DNA from: Bin87 sp965204685
Lineage (GTDB): Bacteria > Chloroflexota > Dehalococcoidia > Lucifugimonadales > UBA3495
NCBI GenBank assembly: GCA_965204685.1
Contig: OZ242004.1
Span: 1,302,001-1,366,000 of the forward strand
Reading direction: 5' to 3'
DNA: 64,000 nt
Positions 34,435 through 41,293 of this stretch are shown here, in pieces; position 1 is the stretch's first letter, and every line of letters starts with the position of its first letter. Below the pieces are notes generated by a model that had not been told where the DNA came from, ran no database searches, and saw only the letters and a program-made list of their open reading frames with translations. The translations under genes and the position numbers were made by a program.

Positions 34435-35292
34435 TTATCGGCGGTCGAGTTCCGCCCGCAGCCGCTCCACTTCGGCGCGGAGTTGTTCGTTTTCGGAGAG
34501 GACGTCGTCCCGCTGGGTCTCCGCGGCGTCGGCACGGTTCTCGGCGGCAGCGGCGCGGGTCTCCGCGTCCTGACGGGCTGATTGCTCACCGGCGATGCGG
34601 GTCTCCGCGTCCTGGCGGGCCTCCCATATTTCGCGCATATTTTCCAGGTACTCCCCTGACACCGGGTCGTAGAAGCGCGGGTTGCCGTCATCCCAGCAGA
34701 AGTACAGCTCCAAAACTTCGCTGTAACCTTTCAGGATGCCGTCCGGCTCCGAGGTCAGCGCAATGGGTTCGTAGGCGCCGTTGACCAAGCGGTCGCCGGC
34801 CAGGGCGGCGCCGTGGTGGTCTCCGCCGCTGGGGTCGAAGCGCCAATACTCCGGTACGCCAATCTCGGCGTAGATGCGCCGTTTGCGACCGGTGTCCACT
34901 TCTCCGGTGCTTTTGGAACCCACTTCCAAAACCCAATCCGGTGGCTTGCCGGCCTCCCAGGGCAGGTACAGACTGCGCGCGTGGATATCTAACCCTTCCG
35001 GCACGTCAAAGGCCAGAAACACGTCTGGGCGAATCCTTACGTTGAGGTTGCGACGGTCGTAGCAGATGTCCGAATTGTGGTCAATGAACACCTCGCCTCG
35101 CCACTCAAAGGACGCGAAGCGGGCCACCAGGGTGTAGACCATTTCCACTATGATCGGGTTCTGTTCCATCGATTCGGGCAGCGGCTCCAGTTCAAATGGG
35201 TCAAAGTCCAGGCGGTCGTAATCGATTACCCCATCCTCGGGATAGGGATAGGGCGGCGCCGTCGTGGTGGTCAATTCAGGGGCGGCAGTCAT
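34435..35292 (-). CDS. Uma2-family PD-(D/E)XK protein with coiled-coil tail
   Basis: A 285-aa Uma2 protein with core motifs IRPDVFLAFDVPEG, PPDWVLEVGSKSTG and RKRRIYAEIGVPEYWRF. The C-terminal coiled coil (about 215-285) contains the repeats ARQDAETRIAGEQS and ARQDAETRAAAAEN. It resembles the 22073 and 49932 proteins more than the short tandem Uma2 set downstream. It diverges from the ATPase gene at 35400 and sits next to duplicated relics, suggesting it arrived during a local rearrangement. Confidence 0.85.
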   Translation of the reverse strand: MTAAPELTTTTAPPYPYPEDGVIDYDRLDFDPFELEPLPESMEQNPIIVEMVYTLVARFASFEWRGEVFIDHNSDICYDRRNLNVRIRPDVFLAFDVPEGLDIHARSLYLPWEAGKPPDWVLEVGSKSTGEVDTGRKRRIYAEIGVPEYWRFDPSGGDHHGAALAGDRLVNGAYEPIALTSEPDGILKGYSEVLELYFCWDDGNPRFYDPVSGEYLENMREIWEARQDAETRIAGEQSARQDAETRAAAAENRADAAETQRDDVLSENEQLRAEVERLRAELDRR

Positions 35293-35399
35293 AGCGGGGC
35301 CTCACGCAGGGCACGGTGATGCCGGGATTCTAGCACGCCGCTGCCCGTTTGCTATACTGCCGGCGGACCCCCACCCTGACCAAAGGACGGCCTGACTCC

Positions 35400-36809
35400 A
35401 TGTCCACGAATAACGCTTTGCCCACCACCATCGGCGAACTCCGCGATAGCGGATACCAATCGGTATCGGTGCGCGAGGAGATCCGTCGCAACCTGATCGC
35501 CAAAATACGCGCCGAGGAACCGGTCTTCCCCGGCATCATCGGCTTCGACCAGACGGTCATTCCGCAGCTGGAAAATGCCATCCTGGCGGGGCAGGACATC
35601 ATCCTGCTGGGCGAGCGCGGCCAGGCCAAGACCCGGCTGATCCGGGAGATGGTCAGCCTGCTGGACGAGCAACTGCCGGTCATCGCCGGCAGCGAGCTCA
35701 ACGACGACCCCTACCATCCGCTCAGCCCGGACGCCAGGCAGATGGTGGCCGACATGGGCGACGACGCCCCCGTGGCCTGGATCGGCCGGGACCTGCGCTA
35801 CTCGGAAAAACTGGCCACGCCTGACATCTCCATCGCCGACCTGATCGGCGAGATCGACCCCATCAAGGTGGCCGAGGGACGACACCTTTCGGACGAGTCG
35901 GCCATCCACTACGGCCTGGTGCCCCGCACCAACCGGGGCATCTTCTGCATCAACGAGCTGCCCGACCTGGCCGAGCGCATCCAGGTGGGCCTGTTCAACC
36001 TGATGGAAGAGCGTGACGTGCAGATCAAGGGCTACCGCATCCGGATGCCGCTGGACGTGTTCGTGGTGGCCACGGCCAACCCCGAGGACTACACCAACCG
36101 CGGCCGCATCGTCACTCCGCTGAAGGACCGCTACGGCGCGCAGATTCACACCCACTATCCCCGGGCGTTGGACGAAGAGATCGCCATCATGGAGCAGGAG
36201 CGCAACCGCTTCCCCGACGAGGACCGGGTCGTCGTCCCCGACTTTATGACCGAGATCATCGCGGAAGTGACGGCGCGGGCGAGGTCAAGCAACGAGATCA
36301 ACCAGCGCTCCGGTGTGAGCGTGCGCGTCTCCATCGCCAACTACGAGACGCTGATCAGTAACGCGCTGCGCCGCAGCATTCGACAGGGGGAGGATATTGC
36401 CTGCCCGCGCATCAGCGACCTGCCCTTTCTGGTCGCTTCCCTTGGCGGCAAGATCGAGCTGGAGACCTTCGGCGAGGGCCGGGAGGACCGGCTGGTGGAG
36501 GACCTCACCAAGCGGGCGACGCTGGGCATCTTCGGCCGCTACTGCAACGTGGAGGACCTGGAAGACATCGTCACCTCCTTCGACCTGGGCAACGCGGTGG
36601 AAACGGGCAGCGACGTTCCGTCGGGGGCCTACGCTTCTGCACTGGACAACGTGGATGGGCTGCGCTCGGCCGTTACGGCCCTGGTGGGTGACGACCAACG
36701 GCCCGAGGTGGTGGCATCGGCGGTGGAGTTCGTGCTGGAAGGGCTGCACCTGAACCGGCGGCTGAACTGCGCGCGCACACCGGCCGGCGGCTACCGCTAC
36801 GCGCGGTAG
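35400..36809 (+). CDS. MoxR/ChlI-type AAA+ ATPase
   Basis: A 469-aa ATPase resembling magnesium-chelatase subunit I and related MoxR-clade ATPases. Walker A is IILLGERGQAKTRLI. Walker B reads GIFCINELPDLAERIQ, with Asn in place of the first acidic residue. The ATANPEDYTNRGRIVTPLKDR sensor region is split by the ChlI-type insertion, and the C-terminal lid is long. Proteins of this clade normally act with a VWA-domain protein encoded directly downstream; here three Uma2 genes follow and no VWA gene is seen. A TATACT at 35353-35358 could be its -10. The start is the ATG at 35400, without a strong ribosome site. Confidence 0.82.
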   Translation: MSTNNALPTTIGELRDSGYQSVSVREEIRRNLIAKIRAEEPVFPGIIGFDQTVIPQLENAILAGQDIILLGERGQAKTRLIREMVSLLDEQLPVIAGSELNDDPYHPLSPDARQMVADMGDDAPVAWIGRDLRYSEKLATPDISIADLIGEIDPIKVAEGRHLSDESAIHYGLVPRTNRGIFCINELPDLAERIQVGLFNLMEERDVQIKGYRIRMPLDVFVVATANPEDYTNRGRIVTPLKDRYGAQIHTHYPRALDEEIAIMEQERNRFPDEDRVVVPDFMTEIIAEVTARARSSNEINQRSGVSVRVSIANYETLISNALRRSIRQGEDIACPRISDLPFLVASLGGKIELETFGEGREDRLVEDLTKRATLGIFGRYCNVEDLEDIVTSFDLGNAVETGSDVPSGAYASALDNVDGLRSAVTALVGDDQRPEVVASAVEFVLEGLHLNRRLNCARTPAGGYRYAR

Positions 36810-36838
36810 CTATCGAGACTTCATCAGGAGGTTTTGCC

Positions 36839-37411
36839 ATGACGACGCAAAACATCACCGCCGCGTCGCTGGTTACGTTGGAGGAATTTGCGGCGTTGCC
36901 GGAGTTTCCTCGCTACGAATTGGTGAAAGGCGTTCTGGTTGAGAAAATGTATGCATCCAGAGAGCATGAAATAACGGTAGTGAGAGTATCTCGCCATGTG
37001 GACGGGCACGCTGACGAGCACGACTTGGGGGAAGTTTACGGCAGTAACCGGGCATTCGTAACCGGCCCGGAATCGCCGGCCTCATCCCGTTTGCCCGATG
37101 TATCGTTCGTGTCCAACGAGCGGTTGCGGCCCGATCTTTTCGGAGCATTGTTTGACGGCGCGCCCGACCTTGCGGTGGAGGTGCTGTCTCCCAGCAACAC
37201 CGAACGCGAGATAGCGCAGAAGGTTGCCGAGTACCTGGCGGCCGGTGGCAAGGCGGTCTGGGTGTTTGACCCCATCGAACGGATGTTGACAGTGCACCGA
37301 CCCGGTGCGGCGGCGCTGGTTTTGACCGACGGCGATACCGTGGATGGGGAAGATTATCTGCCGGGTTTCACCTGCGCAGTTGCCGATATGCTGCCCCGGC
37401 TGCGCTCATGA
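36839..37411 (+). CDS. Short Uma2-family protein, tandem copy 1
   Basis: A 190-aa Uma2 protein without a coiled-coil tail. VTLEEFAALPEFPRYELVKG is the family-typical N terminus. SRLPDVSFVSNERL, APDLAVEVLSPSNTEREIAQK and YLAAGGKAVWVFDP carry the putative D, ExLS and Lys elements. The ribosome site AGGAGG is before the ATG. It is the most divergent of three consecutive paralogues, starting 30 bases after the ATPase gene. Confidence 0.87.
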   Translation: MTTQNITAASLVTLEEFAALPEFPRYELVKGVLVEKMYASREHEITVVRVSRHVDGHADEHDLGEVYGSNRAFVTGPESPASSRLPDVSFVSNERLRPDLFGALFDGAPDLAVEVLSPSNTEREIAQKVAEYLAAGGKAVWVFDPIERMLTVHRPGAAALVLTDGDTVDGEDYLPGFTCAVADMLPRLRS

Positions 37412-37442
37412 TGACCAGCACCGATAATACGGAGGCTCCAAC

Positions 37443-38012
37443 GTGACAACGCAACCAACCACCGCCGCGCCGCCGGTTACTCTGGAAGAGTACGCTGCGC
37501 TGCCCAAGCATCCCCGCTACGAGTTAGTGAAAGGAGCCCTTGTTGAGCTAATGGTTGCATCCGAGGAACACGAGGAAACGGTTATGCTGGTGGGCTATCA
37601 TATGTTGGGTCACACGCGCCCCCGTGGACTTGGCAAAGTATATGGAAGCAATCGAGGATTCGTCACCGGCCCCGACTCGCCGGCCACATCGCGTATGCCC
37701 GACGTTTCCTTTGTTTCCAATGCTCGATTGGGTCAGCCGGACATGGCAGGAATGCTTTACGATGGCGCGCCAGACTTGGCCGTCGAAATTCTGTCCGAGA
37801 GCAACACGCCAACCCAAATCGCTCAGAAGATCCGCGAATACCTGGGCGCCGGCGGCAGGGCCGTCTGGGTAATCGACATCGACGCCCGCACGCTGACGGT
37901 GCATACGGCAGACGCGCCGCCGCTGGTGCTCACCGACGCCGACACGGTGGACGGCGGGGACTACCTCCCCGGCTTTGCGTGCGCCGTGGCCGATATGCTG
38001 CCGGCTCTCTGA
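37443..38012 (+). CDS. Short Uma2-family protein, tandem copy 2
   Basis: A 189-aa paralogue (VTLEEYAALPKHPRYELVKG, SRMPDVSFVSNARLG, APDLAVEILSESNTPTQIAQK). The start is a GTG at 37443 after GGAGGCTCCAAC. A stretch of about 90 bases near the 3' end (from about 37875 to 37966) is identical to the corresponding part of copy 3, while the 5' halves differ. This points to recent duplication or gene conversion confined to the 3' part. Confidence 0.87.
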   Translation: MTTQPTTAAPPVTLEEYAALPKHPRYELVKGALVELMVASEEHEETVMLVGYHMLGHTRPRGLGKVYGSNRGFVTGPDSPATSRMPDVSFVSNARLGQPDMAGMLYDGAPDLAVEILSESNTPTQIAQKIREYLGAGGRAVWVIDIDARTLTVHTADAPPLVLTDADTVDGGDYLPGFACAVADMLPAL

Positions 38013-38026
38013 CCCGGAGGCTCCTT

Positions 38027-38599
38027 ATGACCACTCAACCAACCGCCGCGCCGCCGGTTACGCTGGAAGCGTACGCCGCGTTGCCAAAGTATCCGCGCTA
38101 CGAACTGGTCAACGGAGTCCTGATTGAACTGATGGTTGCGTCGGAAGAACACGAAGAAGCGGCAGCTCTAAATACCGCGAACTTGGTGCATCATGTCTAT
38201 CCCAATCGCTTGGGCAAGGTGTACACCGACAACCGGGGGTACGTTACCGGACCGGATTCGCCGGCCACGTCACGGATGCCCGACGTTTCCTTCGTGTCCA
38301 ACGCACGGCTGGCGCTACCCGACTTGGCGGGAAAGATCTACAACGGTGCGCCCGACCTCGCCGTGGAAATCCTGTCCGACAGCAATACGCTGGCGGAAAT
38401 AGCCCAAAAGATCCGCGAATACCTAGGCGCCGGTGGCAAAGCCGTCTGGGTCATTGACATCGACGCCCGCACGCTGACGGTGCATACGGCAGACGCGCCG
38501 CCGCTGGTGCTCACCGACGCCGACACGGTGGACGGCGGGGACTACCTGCCCGGCTTCACCTGCGCCGTGGCCGATATGCTGCCGGCGCAGGTCGGCTAA
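38027..38599 (+). CDS. Short Uma2-family protein, tandem copy 3
   Basis: A 190-aa paralogue of copies 1 and 2 (VTLEAYAALPKYPRYELVNG, SRMPDVSFVSNARLA, APDLAVEILSDSNTLAEIAQK). GGAGG precedes the ATG, 14 bases after copy 2 ends. The 3' part is identical to copy 2 over about 90 bases. The stop overlaps the end of the convergent selenoprotein candidate. Confidence 0.87.
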   Translation: MTTQPTAAPPVTLEAYAALPKYPRYELVNGVLIELMVASEEHEEAAALNTANLVHHVYPNRLGKVYTDNRGYVTGPDSPATSRMPDVSFVSNARLALPDLAGKIYNGAPDLAVEILSDSNTLAEIAQKIREYLGAGGKAVWVIDIDARTLTVHTADAPPLVLTDADTVDGGDYLPGFTCAVADMLPAQVG

Positions 38600-38925
38600 A
38601 CGAGAGAAGCACGCCGGCCCAGCGTGACGCCGTGGGGCAGCACGATGGTGGCCTTCAGGTTCCGGAAGAGCAGGAACCGGCTCATGGACAGGTTGACCTG
38701 CTGAGCGTACTCGGCGATGCCGGGGGCCAGGTACAGGGTGATATCGTCCTGGCTGGCCGGGTCGTAGGACTCCAGGCTGCGGCGGCGGCGCACGTTGGTA
38801 TCGACCGATACCTCCACGGACTCGCCGCTTCAACCCTTCCAGCAGATCAGGTCGACGACGGCCTGGCCGCCCTTGTGCCGGATGAACTGGGCGGCTTCCG
38901 GGGTTATTTCAAGCTGTGCGGTCAT
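38596..38925 (-). CDS. Candidate selenoprotein, HesB-like / CC-Se-motif family, in-frame UGA at codon 32
   Basis: From an ATG at 38925 the frame reads MTAQLEITPEAAQFIRHKGG, then AVVDLICWKG, then TGA (38830-38832). It continues without another stop as SGESVEVSVDTNV and the C-terminal LAPGIAEYAQQVNLSMS to a TAG at 38596, 109 residues in all with Sec at position 32. Both halves look like one small beta-rich protein of the HesB-like type known to include bacterial selenoproteins, recalled from memory. A perfect six-pair hairpin with a GGUC loop lies 17 bases after the UGA. The alternatives are a Cys/Trp-to-opal pseudogene or two short ORFs. The gene starts 9 bases after a HicA-like gene on the same strand and has a weak ribosome site. 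The selAB/selD/selC genes are not in the window. Confidence 0.55.
38797..38812 (-). promoter_or_regulatory. SECIS-like hairpin downstream of the in-frame UGA
   Basis: On the coding (minus) strand GGTATC-GGTC-GATACC forms a perfect six-base-pair stem with a four-base GGUC loop. The loop begins 24 bases after the UGA, within the range reported for bacterial SECIS elements, whose SelB-binding loop needs a GU/GG start. The E. coli fdhF element also has a GGUC apical loop on a short stem. Confidence 0.5.
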
Positions 38926-38934
38926 GCTGTTCAC

Positions 38935-39222
38935 TCAGTCCAGAGGCTGGCCGTCCCACGGCGCGTCGGGGTCGAGGTGGCGGCGGGGGATTTCGCCCCG
39001 GAGGGCGGCGCGGAACTCCTCGGCGCTGTTCATCTTCAGATCATCTATGGCTATCTTGCCCATCAACAGTGCGTTGATCTCTTTGTCACCGTGGGATACC
39101 CGCGTAGATACCCGCAACCATTCATGGTAGAAACAGGCATGGTCACGATTATCCTGCACAAATTGCATTCGGCGGAGCAAACGCAGTAATTGTCTTGTCC
39201 TGACGTTGGCAATCCTGGGCAT
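38935..39222 (-). CDS. HicA-like toxin, copy 3
   Basis: A 95-aa HicA-type protein (MPRIANVRTRQLLRLLRRMQF, NRDHACFYHEW at the catalytic-loop position, VSHGDKEINALLMGKIAI, then SAEEFRAALRGEIPRR). It is more similar to copy 4 than to copies 1 and 2. It follows its antitoxin by 2 bases and precedes the selenoprotein candidate by 9. Confidence 0.66.
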   Translation of the reverse strand: MPRIANVRTRQLLRLLRRMQFVQDNRDHACFYHEWLRVSTRVSHGDKEINALLMGKIAIDDLKMNSAEEFRAALRGEIPRRHLDPDAPWDGQPLD

Positions 39223-39224
39223 GG

Positions 39225-39515
39225 CTATGCTGTAGTCGGAACTGTAGCGGGAACTACCTGACGCACCCAGGGATCCACGTCTTCGGCGGTCAACTCCGCA
39301 ATCAGCTCAGTCAATGCGTCCTGCGCCGCCTGGCCGGTCTTCTCCCTTTCTGGCTCCCGCTCCCGGAAACAGGCCAGCGCCTCGGCTATTTCGCACAACG
39401 CTTCGTCCTCGGTGTCCCCTTGCCCGTGCGCGTGTCGAAGGGCGGGGCAGAGCGCAGCGTAGCAAATCGAGCCATCGGACAAGGTGTCGCGCCAAACTAC
39501 TACATCGTACTTCAT
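39225..39515 (-). CDS. HicB-like antitoxin, copy 3
   Basis: A 96-aa HicB-type protein (MKYDVVVWRDTLSDGSICYA, LCPALRHAHGQGDTEDEAL, then a helical acidic C terminus). The CPAL..AHGQGDTxxEAL pattern is the HicB core. The order is antitoxin then toxin, as in the other three modules. Its gene lies 18 bases downstream of the copy 4 toxin, so copies 3 and 4 form one tandem array. Confidence 0.72.
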   Translation of the reverse strand: MKYDVVVWRDTLSDGSICYAALCPALRHAHGQGDTEDEALCEIAEALACFREREPEREKTGQAAQDALTELIAELTAEDVDPWVRQVVPATVPTTA

Positions 39516-39533
39516 GCTCTCCGGCCTTACAAT

Positions 39534-39821
39534 CTAGTCCAGGGGTTGGCCATCCCACGGCGCGTCGGGGTCGAAATAGCGGCGTGGAATATCGCCCCGG
39601 AGGGCAGCGCGGAACTCCTCGGCACTGTTCATTTTGAGTTGCGCGATAGCGATCTCTCCCATCAGATCGGCGTCCACTTCTTTGTCTCCATGCGACACCT
39701 TTGTCCGCAGGCGCAGCCAAGCATGTATGAAGTAAGTATGGTCTCGGTTGCTTTGTGTAAAGCCCATCCTGCGCAGTAATCGAAGCAACTGCCTGGTCTT
39801 GGCGTTGGCAATCCTAACCAT
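39534..39821 (-). CDS. HicA-like toxin, copy 4
   Basis: A 95-aa HicA-type protein (MVRIANAKTRQLLRLLRRMGF, SNRDHTYFIHAWLRL, VSHGDKEVDADLMGEIAI). The C terminus RYFDPDAPWDGQPLD is nearly the same as that of copy 3. The candidate catalytic His is in RDHTY. It follows its antitoxin by 3 bases. Confidence 0.67.
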   Translation of the reverse strand: MVRIANAKTRQLLRLLRRMGFTQSNRDHTYFIHAWLRLRTKVSHGDKEVDADLMGEIAIAQLKMNSAEEFRAALRGDIPRRYFDPDAPWDGQPLD

Positions 39822-39824
39822 AAC

Positions 39825-40115
39825 CTAAGCGGGCACCCGATTGCGCGCCGGGGCGACCTGCTTCACCCAGCAGGCGGTTCCATTCTCGCCCAGTTCCTCC
39901 GTCAATCTACGGATTGCATCCTGAGCTTCTTGTCCGATTTTGAATCTTTCCGGCTCATGATCCAGGTAGATGGCCATGGTATCCGCAACGTCAACCAGAG
40001 CCTCAGCTTCCGTGTCTCCCTGGCCATGAGCATGATCGATGGCCGGGCAAATCGCCGCGTAGCAAGTGGAACCATCGGACAAGGTTCCGCGCCAGACAAC
40101 AACTTCGTATTCCAT
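39825..40115 (-). CDS. HicB-like antitoxin, copy 4
   Basis: A 96-aa HicB-type protein (MEYEVVVWRGTLSDGSTCYA, ICPAIDHAHGQGDTEAEALV, then an acidic helical tail ending in a basic RNRVPA). The ATG at 40115 follows AGAGAG; the frame extends to 40142 but without a better start. It is the first gene of the second tandem pair of modules. Confidence 0.72.
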   Translation of the reverse strand: MEYEVVVWRGTLSDGSTCYAAICPAIDHAHGQGDTEAEALVDVADTMAIYLDHEPERFKIGQEAQDAIRRLTEELGENGTACWVKQVAPARNRVPA

Positions 40116-40154
40116 GATATCTCTCTGATTTCGTAAGAGCAATTACACTCTGAG

Positions 40155-40757
40155 CTACGATGCTGTCGCCAACAGCAACGTGTTGCGCGCCTCTATCGCC
40201 GCGGGGTGCACCAGCGAACCCTTGTCCAGCATCCGGACGACGTTCCTGGTGAGGAACATGGTCATGGCGGCGGGGAGGTCGTTTTCGGCCAGTTCCTTCA
40301 GCTCGCCCTGCCAGGGGTAACGCTTGACCTTTACCGGGTCCAGCTTGTCGGCGAGGAATACGATGTGGGCGATGGAGTCGCCGCCGGTCGGATCGCCGGT
40401 GGTATGCCAGTAGATGGCGTTGTAGAGTTGAGGATGGCCCAGGCCGTCCTCGCGCTTGAGCAGCTCCGCGCCCACCATGCCGTGCAGTATGGCCGGGTTG
40501 CGCCGCTCGAACTCGGTGACGGGAGGCAGGTCGTACTCCTCCATGCGGAGGAGGTTCTCCAAGCCGGAGAAGTGCTTGGTGGCGTCGTGGGCCAGACCGG
40601 TCAGGCCGACGGCTTCCACGTCCTGCCCGTGACGCTCGGCGAGGCCGCGGGCGATCTGCTCCACCCGCTGGCAATGTTCCTGGAGCCCGGGCGGGAGGCG
40701 GCGGATTCGACGGTGGATACGGTCAACCACGCGGTCGGAGATTTCAATGGTCGTCAT
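40155..40757 (-). CDS. HD-domain hydrolase, YqeK-like
   Basis: A 200-aa HD-domain protein. The metal-binding residues are His in LQEHCQRVEQIA, HD in GLAHDATK, His in ILHGMVGAELL and further His/Asp in YWHTTGD and FLADKLDP. The pattern matches YqeK, which hydrolyses diadenosine tetraphosphate symmetrically. In many genomes yqeK follows nadD; here nadD is 8 kb away on the other strand. It lies just upstream of the tandem HicBA array on the same strand. Confidence 0.82.
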   Translation of the reverse strand: MTTIEISDRVVDRIHRRIRRLPPGLQEHCQRVEQIARGLAERHGQDVEAVGLTGLAHDATKHFSGLENLLRMEEYDLPPVTEFERRNPAILHGMVGAELLKREDGLGHPQLYNAIYWHTTGDPTGGDSIAHIVFLADKLDPVKVKRYPWQGELKELAENDLPAAMTMFLTRNVVRMLDKGSLVHPAAIEARNTLLLATAS

Positions 40758-40790
40758 GGGATGGTCACACTCACTTCATGCAGAGAACCG

Positions 40791-41183
40791 TCATCGCTGC
40801 AGCGGAATATCCCCGCCCCAGCCTCGCCGAAGCGCTGCAACGGGCGCCAATTCTTCGTTGACGGGATCAACCGCCAGCGTCAGGATCTGCAGCGTGGTTG
40901 CGCCGATGCACTGGCCGCTTTCGTCGGGCCAGAAAGCCACTGGGCAGATGCTGCTGAAGGTCTCGCCGGACCGGAGCGTTATGGAAATCCGGGCGAGCCC
41001 ACGGGGACACCGCAGGACCGTCCCATCGGCCAGAACGTAGTCCATCGGCCGTTCCGCCGCCGGGATGTGGAGCCATTCCAGCAGGTCCGCAGGAAAGGCG
41101 GATTCGGTGGCGCCGGTGTCCACCAGAGCGGTCACCGGGTGCATATCGCCCCCGGTGATGTTCCCAATGTGGATTTCGGCCAT
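40791..41183 (-). CDS. Small retropepsin-like aspartic protease
   Basis: A 130-aa clan AA protease, second of its kind in the window. The active site is ALVDTGATESAFP, and the C-terminal hydrophobic-Gly is QCIGATTLQIL. The C-terminal LAVDPVNEEL parallels LAVDPVNGRL of the 1701 gene, so they are related. An ATG at 41183 or a GTG at 41195 could start it; neither has a strong ribosome site. It would have to dimerise for activity. Confidence 0.72.
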   Translation of the reverse strand: MAEIHIGNITGGDMHPVTALVDTGATESAFPADLLEWLHIPAAERPMDYVLADGTVLRCPRGLARISITLRSGETFSSICPVAFWPDESGQCIGATTLQILTLAVDPVNEELAPVAALRRGWGGDIPLQR

Positions 41184-41293
41184 GAAATCGCCCACTGTCG
41201 TCAGCCTCTGTCGCCCAGCACGCGGCCGGAGATTCCGAGGGTAGTCATGGATATTACCGTTCTCGTCTTGCTACCCTCATGCAATTGGGATAT

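Noticed and set aside
38830..38832. Reading the TGA simply as the stop of a 31-aa peptide
   Set aside because: The downstream frame stays open for 77 codons with protein-like composition, and a SECIS-like hairpin follows, so recoding is the more interesting reading; the simple stop remains possible.
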